Origin: Paenalcaligenes suwonensis
GTDB taxonomy: Bacteria; Pseudomonadota; Gammaproteobacteria; Burkholderiales; Burkholderiaceae_B
Assembly: GCF_011290505.1 (NCBI RefSeq)
Contig: NZ_JAANPV010000005.1
Location: 1 to 64,000 of the forward strand
DNA length: 64,000 nucleotides
Direction: 5' to 3'
Below, in pieces: positions 30,940 to 40,858 of this stretch (position 1 is the first letter of the stretch; every line of letters begins with the position of its first letter). Below the pieces are notes generated by a model. That model did not search any database. It was not told where the DNA came from and saw only the letters and a program-made list of their open reading frames with translations. The translations under genes were made by a program, and so were the position numbers.

Positions 30940-32355
30940 ATGCGCCTTAATCTTTTTCTAAAGCTCTTTTTAGCCATACTCGCAACCAGCATCTTATTGA
31001 TTGTTGCCATGGGTGGCGCTATACGCTGGAGTTTTGACCGCGGTTTTGTGGACTACCGACTAGAGCGCGAACAGCAACGTGTAGAGTCCTTAGCATCGTT
31101 CTTATTAGATGAGTATGAGCAGCAAGGAAATTGGTCTTTCATCGAAGGCAGCCGATCTAGATGGTGGCGCGCATTACGCGCCACCAGCGAAGACTCCCCC
31201 ACCCATGGAAACCCCGGCCATGGTGGCTCCTCGGGGCATGGCCCCGGCCCCGGTGTTATGCCTCTTATTGCCTTAGTAGGGCCAAACAACACCCTAATCG
31301 CCGGTTCGTTAAGCCGACAATCGCCCAACTGGCTACGCCGTGAACTGCTACAAAACGGCACGCTAATTGGCACCCTACTCTATGCACCTCCACCACCCGA
31401 TGCGGGTGTGTTAACCAGCACAGCAGAGCAACGCTTTCAACAGCAGCAACTGCAAGCCACATGGTCTATTGCTGGGCTGAGCGTGTTGCTCGCAGCCTTG
31501 GTCAGTTACCTGCTTGCCCGCCTACTGCTAGTCCCCATACAACGTATGGGGCGTGCCACCCGACAAGTTGCCGCCGGCGACTATAGCGTACGTATTCCCA
31601 TACACAGCCAAGACGAGCTGGGGCAGCTAGCGCAGGACTTCAATGCGATGGCGCAATCCTTAGCCGCCACTGAAAAACTACGCCTAGCCTTGGTGGCAGA
31701 TATTTCGCACGAGTTGCGTACCCCCCTTGCTATTTTGCAAGGTGAAATAGAAGCCTTGCTAGATGGCCTACGCCAACCCACACCAGAAACGCTGCAGTCG
31801 CTTAAACAAGAAGTGGTGCAGCTAAACCAGTTGATTAACGACTTGCATATGCTGTCACTGGCAGACTCCGGTGCCCTAGAATTTGAGCTGCGCCCCAACA
31901 CTGACCTACGTGCTATTTTGCAGCGCTGCTATGACGCGTACAAACCTCGTCTAGAAGCCAAAGGGTTACGTCTGAGCATGGATGTACCGCAGCTTCCTAC
32001 CTTACAAGCCGACAGCACACGCTTAAATCAGTTATTTAGCAATGTATTGGAAAACTCCCTGCGCTATACCCATGCGCCGGGTGAGGTACATCTGCACGCC
32101 CACGCCCAAACCGATGGCTTGCACATTTTCATTGATGACTCAGCCCCCGGTGTAGCGTCTGAGCATCTGCCTCGCCTGTGTGAGCGCCTGTACCGGGTAG
32201 ACCCCTCCCGCAGTCGTGCTTTGGGGGGCTCTGGCTTAGGACTGGCCCTATGCGAACGCATCGCCCATGCTCATGGCGGCCATATTCACGCGCACCACTC
32301 ACCCTTAGGTGGCGTGCGCATTCACGTTGTGCTTCCGTTAACACACACATCATGA
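30940..32355 (+). CDS. BaeS-like sensor histidine kinase
   Basis: A 471-residue inner-membrane kinase. The first membrane helix is at 8-28 and the second near 170-192. Between them a short periplasmic sensor holds a His/Gly-rich run ([18 protein letters not shown], about residues 88-105). HAMP is at about 195-245, the dimerisation box [13 protein letters not shown] has the phosphorylated His, and the ATPase boxes are [16 protein letters not shown] and GGSGLGLAL. It overlaps the response regulator by ATGA. The glycine/histidine-rich loop suggests a metal ligand site. Confidence 0.92.
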   Translation: MRLNLFLKLFLAILATSILLIVAMGGAIRWSFDRGFVDYRLEREQQRVESLASFLLDEYEQQGNWSFIEGSRSRWWRALRATSEDSPTHGNPGHGGSSGHGPGPGVMPLIALVGPNNTLIAGSLSRQSPNWLRRELLQNGTLIGTLLYAPPPPDAGVLTSTAEQRFQQQQLQATWSIAGLSVLLAALVSYLLARLLLVPIQRMGRATRQVAAGDYSVRIPIHSQDELGQLAQDFNAMAQSLAATEKLRLALVADISHELRTPLAILQGEIEALLDGLRQPTPETLQSLKQEVVQLNQLINDLHMLSLADSGALEFELRPNTDLRAILQRCYDAYKPRLEAKGLRLSMDVPQLPTLQADSTRLNQLFSNVLENSLRYTHAPGEVHLHAHAQTDGLHIFIDDSAPGVASEHLPRLCERLYRVDPSRSRALGGSGLGLALCERIAHAHGGHIHAHHSPLGGVRIHVVLPLTHTS

Positions 32356-33044
32356 CCTCTACTGCACGCATTTTGATCGTTGAAGATGAACCCAAGCTGG
32401 TAGAACTGCTCACGCTGTACTTAGAAGCAGCGGGCTATGCTTGCCATGCCGTGTACGATGGCAATCACGTAGACGAAGCACTCACCTCTTTCAAGCCTGA
32501 CCTCATGCTGTTAGATCTCATGTTACCGGGTAAAGATGGGCTCACTATTTGCAAAGAACTGCGCCAACACAGCCAATTACCGGTCATTATGGTGACGGCT
32601 AAGGTCGAAGAGATAGACCGCCTGCTGGGCTTGGAATTAGGCGCTGACGATTATCTGTGCAAACCCTACAGCCCACGTGAAGTGGTCGCTCGTGTTAAAG
32701 CGGTACTGCGACGCTATCAACCGCAAGCCCCCGCTGCCGCTTCAACAACATCGGGCGTACACATCGATGAAACACGGTTTCTCGCCCAGCTAGATGGCGT
32801 CACCTTAGACCTCACCCCGGTTGAGTTCCGATTGTTTGCCTTAATGACCCATTCGCCCGGACAAGTATTTAGTCGCGATCAGTTGCTAACCCTTATTTAC
32901 GACGATCACCGTATTGTGACTGACCGTACCGTAGACAGCCACATCAAGAACTTACGCAAGAAACTAGAGGCCGTACGCCCCGAGCAAGAAGTCATACGTT
33001 CTATCTATGGTGTGGGCTACAAGTTTGAAGAAGGCAGCGTCTAA
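32352..33044 (+). CDS. OmpR-family response regulator (BaeR-like)
   Basis: A 230-residue regulator starting at the ATGA overlap with the kinase gene. The receiver domain has [11 protein letters not shown], the phospho-acceptor Asp in [13 protein letters not shown], and Lys in [12 protein letters not shown]. The C-terminal winged helix contains [12 protein letters not shown] and [17 protein letters not shown]. It is the partner of the upstream kinase. The Spy-like gene 97 bases downstream is a natural target, as in the Bae and Cpx envelope-stress systems. Confidence 0.93.
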   Translation: MTSTARILIVEDEPKLVELLTLYLEAAGYACHAVYDGNHVDEALTSFKPDLMLLDLMLPGKDGLTICKELRQHSQLPVIMVTAKVEEIDRLLGLELGADDYLCKPYSPREVVARVKAVLRRYQPQAPAAASTTSGVHIDETRFLAQLDGVTLDLTPVEFRLFALMTHSPGQVFSRDQLLTLIYDDHRIVTDRTVDSHIKNLRKKLEAVRPEQEVIRSIYGVGYKFEEGSV

Positions 33045-33141
33045 GCTTCACATTTTCTCCATATTTTTTGCCAATTTGCTGCACAGTGTAGTCCTACTAT
33101 GTAGTCATCAGCTCAACGCTTAACGCAAAAGGAGATTCACC

Positions 33142-33711
33142 ATGCTGAAACTACGTACTTCCCTCTTGGCTGCCACTGTTGCCGTAGCGGCTGTGTTTTC
33201 CCCTCTGTCTCAAGCGGTAGAAAGCACACCTCCAACCTCTAGCGCTATCCAAGTATCGGGTAACCATGGCCCTAACGCTAACATGTCGCACTTTCGCGAT
33301 TTGAACCTGACACAAGCACAACAAGACCAGTTGTTTGAGCTACGTCACCAGCAAGAGCCTGAAATGCGACGTCTGCATAATGTAGTACGCGATGCACGCA
33401 ATGAACTGCGCGACACCTCAAATGCAGCCACCTTTGATGAAGCCAAAGCAAAGGCCAGCAGTGAAAAACTGGCCAAAGCCGAAGCCGATCTAAGCTTGCA
33501 ACGCACTAGACTACATGCACAGCGCATGGCGGTGCTTACCCCTGAACAACGCGAACAGGTACAGCAACACCAAGCGGCTAACCGCGATCACAACCGAGGC
33601 GATAGACACGGTAGTCGTGGTGACCGACGTGACCACCGCGGTAACAACATGGGTAATCACAACAACGGCCCACGCCACGGCGGCGGTCAGCAACACGGCA
33701 ACTGCCTATAA
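33142..33711 (+). CDS. Spy/CpxP-family periplasmic protein, His-rich tail
   Basis: A 189-residue protein. The signal peptide is 1-25 (ending SPLSQA). Two LTxxQ-type motifs occur, NLTQAQQDQLFELRHQQ and VLTPEQREQVQQH, separated by helices, as in Spy and CpxP chaperones or sensors. The last 50 residues are very rich in His, Gly, Arg, Asp and Asn, a likely metal-binding extension. An AAGGAG site precedes the ATG. It probably acts in envelope-protein protection or in metal buffering and is likely controlled by the upstream two-component pair. Confidence 0.88.
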   Translation: MLKLRTSLLAATVAVAAVFSPLSQAVESTPPTSSAIQVSGNHGPNANMSHFRDLNLTQAQQDQLFELRHQQEPEMRRLHNVVRDARNELRDTSNAATFDEAKAKASSEKLAKAEADLSLQRTRLHAQRMAVLTPEQREQVQQHQAANRDHNRGDRHGSRGDRRDHRGNNMGNHNNGPRHGGGQQHGNCL

Positions 33712-33722
33712 CTAAGGCAGTA

Positions 33723-33758
33723 GGTTTGGACGGCAGCACACTACACGCTGTCCAAACC
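33723..33758. terminator. Stem-loop between convergent genes
   Basis: GGTTTGGAC and GTCCAAACC form a 9-bp stem. It overlaps the end of nadC and follows the Spy-like gene, so it probably ends transcription of the latter. It lacks a strong T-run. Confidence 0.5.
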
Positions 33759-34592
33759 AATATCTAACACACGCACACTGTGTGTTAACCAACCCATCGC
33801 AATTTGGTTTACCCCAGTTTTCGCTACTTCTACGGCGCTTTCTGGGGTAATGCTGCCAGAGGCCTCACTGATTGCACGTCCCCCTATACGTTGCACAGCT
33901 TCGGTTAGCATGGGTACGGACATGTTATCCAGAAGTAGCATGTCCACCCCGCACGCTAGTGCTTCGTCCAATTGCTCTAAGGTATCCACTTCTAATTCAA
34001 TTTTGACCAAATAACCCGCGTTTTCCTTAGCCCGTGTTAAGGCAGCACGTACGCCCCCGGCTATGGCCACATGGTTATCTTTAATCAAAATGGCATCATC
34101 CAAACCAAAGCGGTGATTGCTGCCGCCTCCTACTCGCACCGCATATTTTTGCAGCATGCGCATACCCGGCATGGTTTTACGGGTGCAACTTACCTTCGTC
34201 CCATACGGCGCAATCGCCCGCGCAATAGGCCTAGTTGCCGACGCAATACCGCTTAAATGCCCAAGAAAATTCAGTGCAGTACGCTCTGCTGCTAATAAGG
34301 CCTGTGCATCACCCTGTAAGGTAGCAATAACAGTGCCGGGTAAGAGATCTGCCCCATCTTGCTGCAATACCTCGATATTGCACGCATTATCCATCAGCAT
34401 AAACGCCAGCTTTGCTACATCCATGCCTGCTAGCACCCCTGCCTCACGCGCCACCAACTGTAGCCGTGCCGTGGTACCCGCCGGAACCACAGCCTGACTC
34501 GTAATATCGCCGCCACGTCCTAAATCTTCTGCTAACGCTGCTCGCACTACCGGCTCTAGCATCACCTGTGGCAAAGCGTAGTGAGTGGCCAT
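33741..34592 (-). CDS. nadC: Nicotinate-nucleotide pyrophosphorylase (carboxylating), NadC
   Basis: A 283-residue enzyme converting quinolinate and PRPP into nicotinate mononucleotide, the last step of de novo NAD precursor synthesis. It shows EDLGRGGDITSQAVVPAGTT near the N-terminus, the substrate-binding CTRKTMPGMRMLQKYAVRVG with GGSNHRFGLDDAILIKDNH, and LEVDTLEQLDEAL with LLLDNM. ATG 34592 with AAGGAG is preferred over an ATG 30 bases upstream. The NAD-repair gene nnr and an NrtR-type regulator lie upstream on the same strand. Confidence 0.95.
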   Translation of the reverse strand: MATHYALPQVMLEPVVRAALAEDLGRGGDITSQAVVPAGTTARLQLVAREAGVLAGMDVAKLAFMLMDNACNIEVLQQDGADLLPGTVIATLQGDAQALLAAERTALNFLGHLSGIASATRPIARAIAPYGTKVSCTRKTMPGMRMLQKYAVRVGGGSNHRFGLDDAILIKDNHVAIAGGVRAALTRAKENAGYLVKIELEVDTLEQLDEALACGVDMLLLDNMSVPMLTEAVQRIGGRAISEASGSITPESAVEVAKTGVNQIAMGWLTHSVRVLDIGLDSV

Positions 34593-34647
34593 CCTGGTTT
34601 CTCCTTCGTTTATTATGCTCATAATGAGTATTTATAGTGGTAAATAA

Positions 34648-34665
34648 AGCGCCTGTAAAGGCGCT
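34648..34665 (-). terminator. Stem-loop terminator of nnr
   Basis: AGCGCCT-GTAA-AGGCGCT, followed on the minus strand by TTATTT, 48 bases after the nnr stop. Confidence 0.6.
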
Positions 34666-34712
34666 GTGATGGAACTCAGTATAGTGTGTGCTGGCCTACC
34701 CCGCAATGCTTA

Positions 34713-36197
34713 CTATAGCTGGCGTTGTACTGTTGGCAGTGCCGTAATGACATCCTCAGGCACCAACCCCACACCGTGGCAGTGTGCCGCTTCACCATGC
34801 CACCATACTGCTGCACAGGCCGCTTCAAAAGCGGGCATCCCTTGCGCTAACAATCCACAAATCATGCCCGCCAATACATCACCACTACCGCCAGTAGCCA
34901 AATAAGCGGGCGCGTTGGCATTAATGGCCACTCGCCCATCGGCTGCTGCAATGACTGTATCGGCCCCTTTAAGCACCACCACTGCCCCCAATTGTTTGGC
35001 GGCACTCACTACATCCTGTAGTTTGTCGTCGCTGCGCGTAAAGAGTCTAGCGAACTCCCCTTCATGCGGCGTCAACACACACGGTGCCGCAATATGCTGC
35101 GCCAATAGCTCAGCCTGATCTTTGAAAACCGTTATGGCATCCGCGTCTAACACTACTGATTTCTTTGCGGCTAAGGCGTGCAGCACCAACTGCTGACTGT
35201 GCTGCGTTACGCCTAAGCCCGGTCCCAGCAACCATGCATTTTCACGCTCGTCATGGAACATAGATGACCACTGTTCTAGCAGAACCTTTTGCACCATGAT
35301 GCTACTTGGTAACGCCGTAGCATACACCTGCCATGCGTCTTGTGAGGCCAACACACTGGTTAGCCCGGCCCCCACTCGCTGGGCTGCCATAGCAGCCAAC
35401 CTAGCGGCACCAGTTAACTGATCACCACCCACTACACACGCATGACCGCGATGGTATTTATGCCCTGTCATCGTAGGGCTAGGCAATTGTTCTGCCCATA
35501 ATGCTGGTGTGTTGACGTTTGCCACCCTCCCCACTGTATCCCTAAACGCGTTATCGCTTGCTAAGCGCTGCCATAAGCGCAACGGAAAAGGCAACGGCAA
35601 GACCTGTACTTCACCAGCGTGTTCACGACCAGGCAACAAATAATGCCCCGGCTTTGCACTTAAAAATGCCAAGGTCAGATCGGCGGTAAACGCAGGCCCT
35701 AGTACAGCACCTGTAGCCCCATTCACACCAGAAGGAATATCTAAGGCACACACAGGAACACCAGCTTTCTGTATCTGTGCGACCCATGCTTGCACCGTAG
35801 GGCTTAAGGCGGCATTCAGCCCTGTACCAAACAATGCATCCACAACCACTTCATGCGGTTGTACATCACACACATCACTGGCTTGTACTGGTTCTGGCCA
35901 CAAGCTGGCTGCCCATTGCACTTGTGCATTCGCACTTTCTACCGAGCTAGGCGTGCACACGCGCACAGCATGGCCTAAGTTACGTAAATGTTGAGCGGCT
36001 ATCCAGCCATCTGCACCGTTATTACCCGGCCCGCACAGCACCACGATAGCATTGTCGGGCCAGCGTGCATGTATGGCCTGTGCTGCATGAGTACCCGCCA
36101 CATACACCAACGATTGCAACGACACCCCAACCTCAACGGCGGCGGCATCCAATACGGCTATCTGACGTGGGCTAAAAAGTGGCTGTACTGTTTGCAT
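34713..36197 (-). CDS. nnr: Bifunctional NAD(P)H-hydrate epimerase/dehydratase
   Basis: A 494-residue fusion. The N-terminal epimerase (NnrE, about residues 5-210) has VVLCGPGNNGADGWIAAQHL. The C-terminal ADP/ATP-dependent dehydratase (NnrD, about 225-490) has NAWLLGPGLGVTQH, TPHEGEFARLF, VVLKGADTVIAA and ATGGSGDVLAGMICGLL. It repairs damaged NAD(P)H hydrates. ATG 36197 with an AAGGATAG site is preferred over an ATG 57 bases upstream. It lies beside nadC and the NrtR-type regulator, all on the minus strand. Confidence 0.94.
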   Translation of the reverse strand: MQTVQPLFSPRQIAVLDAAAVEVGVSLQSLVYVAGTHAAQAIHARWPDNAIVVLCGPGNNGADGWIAAQHLRNLGHAVRVCTPSSVESANAQVQWAASLWPEPVQASDVCDVQPHEVVVDALFGTGLNAALSPTVQAWVAQIQKAGVPVCALDIPSGVNGATGAVLGPAFTADLTLAFLSAKPGHYLLPGREHAGEVQVLPLPFPLRLWQRLASDNAFRDTVGRVANVNTPALWAEQLPSPTMTGHKYHRGHACVVGGDQLTGAARLAAMAAQRVGAGLTSVLASQDAWQVYATALPSSIMVQKVLLEQWSSMFHDERENAWLLGPGLGVTQHSQQLVLHALAAKKSVVLDADAITVFKDQAELLAQHIAAPCVLTPHEGEFARLFTRSDDKLQDVVSAAKQLGAVVVLKGADTVIAAADGRVAINANAPAYLATGGSGDVLAGMICGLLAQGMPAFEAACAAVWWHGEAAHCHGVGLVPEDVITALPTVQRQL

Positions 36198-36213
36198 GGC
36201 ACTATCCTTAAGA

Positions 36214-37155
36214 CTAACGAGCCTGACGTGCCAGCGGCAGTTTAGTCCCTGCAATCGCTCGCTCTAACACTACATCGCCTTTAAACCTAAATAGCTTCGC
36301 AGGCCTACCGGCCCCGCTAGATACTAAGCCACCGGCTTCTTCTACTAGATTTTGTTGTTCCATTAAGCGGCGGAAGTTTTGTTTATGTAGACCCCGCCCT
36401 GCCAATGCTTCTACGGCTTGCTGCAACTGCAACAACGAAAACTCAGGTGGCATCAGTTCAAACACCACGGGGCGATATTTGATTTTTGCACGCAACCTAG
36501 CAGCCCCCGTCGCCAAAATTCGTCGGTGATCGTAGTGCATAGGCAAGCCCAACTTACCTTCATCGCCGGGGTGATCATCACGACTATCGCGCTGTGCTTC
36601 AGGTACTAACTTGGCCTCAAACAACAGCTCGTAGCGCTGCAAGACCATATCTTCGTTCCACGCTGCGCCTTCTAAACCAAAGGCATAACACACGCGTTGC
36701 CAGCGTTCTGGCTGTAACGTCGAGTCTTCTGCTGCCCACGCTTGTAATTTAGGGTAAATATAGTCATGTATCAGTGCTGGCTCGCCTTGACGCCAATCTT
36801 CCCATGGGAAGTAACGGTACCAGTCTTGCCAACTCACGCCCGCATCTTTAGGGGTATCACCTTCGCGTGTTAACCCCAAGTAACTCACCGAGATAATACG
36901 CTCACCCGCTGCAGAAAACCGGCTGCGATCAGCAAAGGTGTAGAGCTGTTCTACATAACCTATAGGGTGATGAGTCTGCGTTTCTACCCAGGCTCGCAAG
37001 CCCATTTGTAGTGAATGGTGGGTATTTTCCAAAGGCCCCGCTGGCAAGCAGCGTCCTTGGCTAGTGGTTAATACTCGCGGTTGGCCTTGATTCACGGCAA
37101 CCAATACCGCTACCAATTCTGTTCGCACCAAAATATCAGAATGACTCAAATTCAC
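36214..37155 (-). CDS. nrtR: NrtR-type Nudix-related regulator of NAD metabolism
   Basis: A 313-residue protein. A Nudix-like fold (residues 8-215) is followed by a winged helix (MPPEFSLLQLQQAVEALAGR, then KQNFRRLMEQQNLVEE and GRPAKLFRFKG). The catalytic Nudix box (G-x5-E-x7-R-E-x2-E-E) is not present at its place after AGPLENTHHSLQMGLRAWVE, so it is a sensor rather than an enzyme. In Bordetella such proteins control nadABC by sensing an NAD-related ligand. The position next to nadC and nnr fits that role. Confidence 0.85.
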   Translation of the reverse strand: MNLSHSDILVRTELVAVLVAVNQGQPRVLTTSQGRCLPAGPLENTHHSLQMGLRAWVETQTHHPIGYVEQLYTFADRSRFSAAGERIISVSYLGLTREGDTPKDAGVSWQDWYRYFPWEDWRQGEPALIHDYIYPKLQAWAAEDSTLQPERWQRVCYAFGLEGAAWNEDMVLQRYELLFEAKLVPEAQRDSRDDHPGDEGKLGLPMHYDHRRILATGAARLRAKIKYRPVVFELMPPEFSLLQLQQAVEALAGRGLHKQNFRRLMEQQNLVEEAGGLVSSGAGRPAKLFRFKGDVVLERAIAGTKLPLARQAR

Positions 37156-37320
37156 ACAAACCTGTCAATGATGGATGGATCACGCTTAGGATTATAGCCG
37201 TAAGCCCCTCGCTATACTGACAGAAGAAACTATTACTCTTTATGACCATACCTAAAGTTTTCAGGCAATCAACCGTTAAGGAGTACCCTATTCTAAAATC
37301 TGTTGTGACAAGGTTTAGCC

Positions 37321-38964
37321 GTGCGCAAGAACTACCCCATTACCGAGGTAGAAACCAAGGTACACCCCAACCAGTATCTGATTTCTAAAACGGATCTTAA
37401 AGGCCGCATTACGTATGCGAACTCTGCCTTTGTGGACATTAGCGGTTTCACTCGTACTGAGCTGTTAGGTAAAGCGCACAACATTGTGCGCCACCCTCAT
37501 ATGCCACCTGCGGGCTTTCAAGACTTGTGGGATACCTTACAGGCCAACAAACCGTGGTTGGGGCTAGTAAAAAACCGCCGTCAAGACGGTGGGTTTTACT
37601 GGGTTCAAGCCTTAGTATCACCCATATTTGAAAATGGCCACGTCACAGGCTACGCCTCGGTACGCGTGCGCCCCTCGGACGCACAAGTGGCAGAGGCCGA
37701 ACACTTTTACGAACAGATTACTAATAATGAGGTAAGCGGCTACATCCTTAAAGCCGGCCGCATTGTACCCACAGGCTGGCGGCGTGTGCTGCAATGGGCT
37801 CGCTGGCCCTTTAATCGTTCACTACGCGCCAGCATGTTTAGGTTAGCCATGTTGGCCACCGCCATTACTGGCACCATTAGCGTCGCTGCCTTTAACCAAG
37901 GGATTCCCGAAGGCTACCAGTTAGCCGCTGGCTTATTTCTGGGCGTAGGCTTTTCTGCCTTCATGGCCTATGGCTGGCACATTAGCCAACGCTTCAATAA
38001 AGCGCTTAAAAGTGCCTCGCAAATTACCCAACAAATTGCAGCGGGTAATTTGGATTTGCACATTACTGATGCTGAAGATGCCAAAGCGCAAAATCACGAA
38101 ACCGGCGAACTGAACTTCTGCCTAGAGATCATGCGTAAAAGTTTGATTGCAATTGCAGCGGACACCCACCGCGGCGTATTGGCTTCTATTGAAGTCGCTA
38201 AAGAGCTAGATCACGACAACCGACTACTGTCTGAACGTACGGCACATCAAGCAGACTCTTTGCAAAAAACAGCAGCCAGCATGGAAGAGCTTACCGTTAC
38301 GGTAAAACAAAACGCCGACAACGCCGTGCGAGCCAGCGAGCTTGCTAATAACAGCATGCAAACCGCCAAACGAGGCGGCACTGCCGTGGCCGAACTGACC
38401 GAAACCATGCAGGGTATTCACAGTAGCGCCAACCAGATCAGCGAGATCGTCAGCCTCATTGAAGGCATTGCCTTTCAAACCAATATTCTGGCGCTTAACG
38501 CCGCCGTAGAATCAGCTCGCGCAGGCGAGGCAGGCCGAGGTTTTGCTGTCGTAGCTGGCGAGGTACGCAGCCTTGCACAGCGCAGCTCTAAAGCAGCAGG
38601 TGAAATCAAACTGCTGATTAACGAATCCGTTACCCTGATGAATGAAGGCGTGCAAAAAGCCGATCACGCAGCACAAACCATGCACGACATTGAAGAGTCC
38701 GTACAACGAGTAAGCGATATCATCAACGAAATTTCTTACGCCTCTGAAGAGCAATCCATAGGCTTGCAACAGATCAACCAAGCGGTTTCGCACATGGATG
38801 AAGTCACCCGTCAAAACGGTTTCTTGGTCGATGACCTAGGCCGCACCACGCAGCAACTAAGCCATCAAGCCAGTGAACTAGACGAATCCATACGCGTACT
38901 GAATACCGAGGCCACCCGCCAAACACCGGCTATTGAGCATTCGTCACGCGCACGCTTGCAATAA
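37321..38964 (+). CDS. Methyl-accepting chemotaxis protein with PAS domain (Aer-like)
   Basis: A 547-residue receptor from GTG 37321. The PAS domain (residues 15-120) carries [35 protein letters not shown] and [19 protein letters not shown], the Aer-type FAD pocket. One or two membrane helices (about 175-220) are followed by a HAMP-like region and the signalling hairpin ([20 protein letters not shown], then [18 protein letters not shown]). No C-terminal CheR-binding pentapeptide is seen. It probably senses redox or oxygen. A close paralogue follows. Confidence 0.92.
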   Translation: MRKNYPITEVETKVHPNQYLISKTDLKGRITYANSAFVDISGFTRTELLGKAHNIVRHPHMPPAGFQDLWDTLQANKPWLGLVKNRRQDGGFYWVQALVSPIFENGHVTGYASVRVRPSDAQVAEAEHFYEQITNNEVSGYILKAGRIVPTGWRRVLQWARWPFNRSLRASMFRLAMLATAITGTISVAAFNQGIPEGYQLAAGLFLGVGFSAFMAYGWHISQRFNKALKSASQITQQIAAGNLDLHITDAEDAKAQNHETGELNFCLEIMRKSLIAIAADTHRGVLASIEVAKELDHDNRLLSERTAHQADSLQKTAASMEELTVTVKQNADNAVRASELANNSMQTAKRGGTAVAELTETMQGIHSSANQISEIVSLIEGIAFQTNILALNAAVESARAGEAGRGFAVVAGEVRSLAQRSSKAAGEIKLLINESVTLMNEGVQKADHAAQTMHDIEESVQRVSDIINEISYASEEQSIGLQQINQAVSHMDEVTRQNGFLVDDLGRTTQQLSHQASELDESIRVLNTEATRQTPAIEHSSRARLQ

Positions 38965-39011
38965 ATATGTAACAGAGAAAACTCGCAAAAACCGGCTCTC
39001 ATGCCCTATAC

Positions 39012-39043
39012 ATGCCTGCCCTATCACGGAGCAGGCATCTTTT
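39012..39043 (+). terminator. Rho-independent terminator
   Basis: ATGCCTGC and GCAGGCAT form an 8-bp stem followed by CTTTTTAT, ending the first receptor gene. Confidence 0.75.
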
Positions 39044-39158
39044 TATACTCCTCTGTTTCATTTGTTGCACTTATGTTTCCATTTAGGCTTAAAGCACATA
39101 CGCCGCGTGCCGTAATCGTCGTGATATCACTTACTCCGACATGATGAGGAGCACTGCC

Positions 39159-40739
39159 ATGCGCATTAACATGCCTATTACTCAGATTGAAACCGAGCTA
39201 GGGCCGGAACAATACCTGATATCCAAGACCGACCTTAAAGGCCGTATTACCTACGCGAACCCTGAGTTCGTCACCATTAGTGGTTTTGAACGCGAAGAGC
39301 TCATAGGGAAAGCACATAACATTGTGCGCCACCCCGATATGCCTACCGAGGCCTTTGCCGATTTTTGGGAAACGCTGCAAAAAGGTAAGCCGTGGATGGG
39401 GCTGGTTAAAAACCGACGCAAAGATGGCGGTTTTTATTGGGTGCAAGCATTGGTGTCGCCGCTGTATGAAAACGGGCAAGTTATAGGCTATGCCTCGGTA
39501 CGAACCAAACCCACCCGACAGCAAATAGAAACGGCTGAAACCTTCTATAAAGCCCTACAAGAAAAACGTGCCACCGCCTATTTACAGGAAGGTTTGCTCA
39601 TCCCTACAGGATGGCGACGTATTCTGCACACCCTAAAGCGCCCTTTCCGCAATAGTATTCCCGGTGCACTAACACGGCTCACCACCCTCTCGTTGCTGGC
39701 TATTGGTATTACTGCGACAAGCCCTTATGTCATGCCAGACCAGTGCCCTGCATGGGCTCATGCGCTACTGCCTTCGGTGTTAGCAATAGGTGTGCTGCTG
39801 TACACCTGGCGTCTACAACGTCGCCTTAGCCAAGCATTGCAACACGCTACTCTGATCGTGCAGCAGATTTCCACTGGCAACTTAATTCTGGATATAGACC
39901 ACCTTGCCCATCGTGGTTTAGAGGAGCATAAGAAGCTTTTCTATAACTTAGAACTTATGCGAAAAAGCCTAACTGGCATTGCAGGAGAAACTCGCTACGG
40001 TATTCAGGCGGCGAACCAAGCCGTGCAATCGCTCTATGATGCCAATGCACACTTAACCGAGCGCAATAGTAGTCAAGCAGCCTCTATAGAGGAAACAGCC
40101 ACCAGCATGGAGCAACTGACTACTACGGTTCAACAAAACGCGGATAACGCCCAGCAAGCCAACCAACTGGCTGCGGCGAGCATGAAAACCGCCGAGCGCG
40201 GCAGCCACGAAGTAGGCCAACTTATACAAACCATACAAGACATACACCAAGGCTCTACCAAAATCGCCAACATCGTGACACTGATAGACAGTATTGCCTT
40301 TCAAACCAATATCTTGGCGTTAAACGCGGCGGTAGAGTCTGCCCGTGCCGGCGAAGCTGGACGGGGTTTTGCTGTGGTGGCATCTGCAGTGCGCAGCTTA
40401 GCGCAACGCAGTGCGAGTGCTGCCAGTGATATCAAAACGTTGATTGATGCCTCGGTACAGCGTGTGGACGCTGGGGTGAAGCAGGCCGAAAGCTCCGGAC
40501 AACATCTACAACACATGCTGGAATCCAGTCAGCGGGTATCTGATATTGTGGCGGAAATTTCCTGCGCATCAGAACAACAAGCGGTGGGCTTAAAACAAGT
40601 CAGCGTGGCCATCCAACACATTGACCACACCACGCAACAAAATAGCGACCTGATTGAAAACATTCACCACACGGCGGCCGAACTCGCCAAGCAAACCACC
40701 CAGCTAGACGAGGCCATACGCGTTTTAAACGTTGCCTAA
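39159..40739 (+). CDS. Second Aer-like PAS methyl-accepting chemotaxis protein
   Basis: A 526-residue receptor. ATG 39159 ([20 protein letters not shown]) with a GAGGAG site is preferred over ATG 39141. The PAS domain repeats the upstream gene's landmarks ([40 protein letters not shown]). The membrane region is at about 165-210, and the signalling tip is [20 protein letters not shown] with [20 protein letters not shown]. It is a tandem duplicate of the 37321 gene, most divergent in the membrane segment and linker. The genes have separate terminators, so expression is probably independent. Confidence 0.92.
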   Translation: MRINMPITQIETELGPEQYLISKTDLKGRITYANPEFVTISGFEREELIGKAHNIVRHPDMPTEAFADFWETLQKGKPWMGLVKNRRKDGGFYWVQALVSPLYENGQVIGYASVRTKPTRQQIETAETFYKALQEKRATAYLQEGLLIPTGWRRILHTLKRPFRNSIPGALTRLTTLSLLAIGITATSPYVMPDQCPAWAHALLPSVLAIGVLLYTWRLQRRLSQALQHATLIVQQISTGNLILDIDHLAHRGLEEHKKLFYNLELMRKSLTGIAGETRYGIQAANQAVQSLYDANAHLTERNSSQAASIEETATSMEQLTTTVQQNADNAQQANQLAAASMKTAERGSHEVGQLIQTIQDIHQGSTKIANIVTLIDSIAFQTNILALNAAVESARAGEAGRGFAVVASAVRSLAQRSASAASDIKTLIDASVQRVDAGVKQAESSGQHLQHMLESSQRVSDIVAEISCASEQQAVGLKQVSVAIQHIDHTTQQNSDLIENIHHTAAELAKQTTQLDEAIRVLNVA

Positions 40740-40748
40740 CCCTCACTC

Positions 40749-40778
40749 GGGCGAGCAACTGTGGGGGCTCGCCCTTTT
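40749..40778 (+). terminator. Rho-independent terminator
   Basis: GGGCGAGC and GCTCGCCC form an 8-bp stem followed by TTTT, just after the second receptor gene. Confidence 0.8.
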
Positions 40779-40810
40779 ACAAACCCACCTTGCCACGCTG
40801 TTATACATAA

Positions 40811-40833
40811 AAAAACCGGCCTAAAAAGGCCGG
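40811..40833 (-). terminator. Terminator of the taurine operon
   Basis: CCGGCCT-AAAA-AGGCCGG with a run of T on the minus strand. It lies 26 bases after the stop of the cache-domain gene, the last gene of the minus-strand taurine operon. Confidence 0.85.
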
Positions 40834-40858
40834 CAACTTTGGAGCAGATAACACTCTG

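Noticed and set aside
33511-33760. Several open frames around the end of the Spy-like gene
   Set aside because: They are frame-shifted images of the His/Arg/Gly-rich tail.
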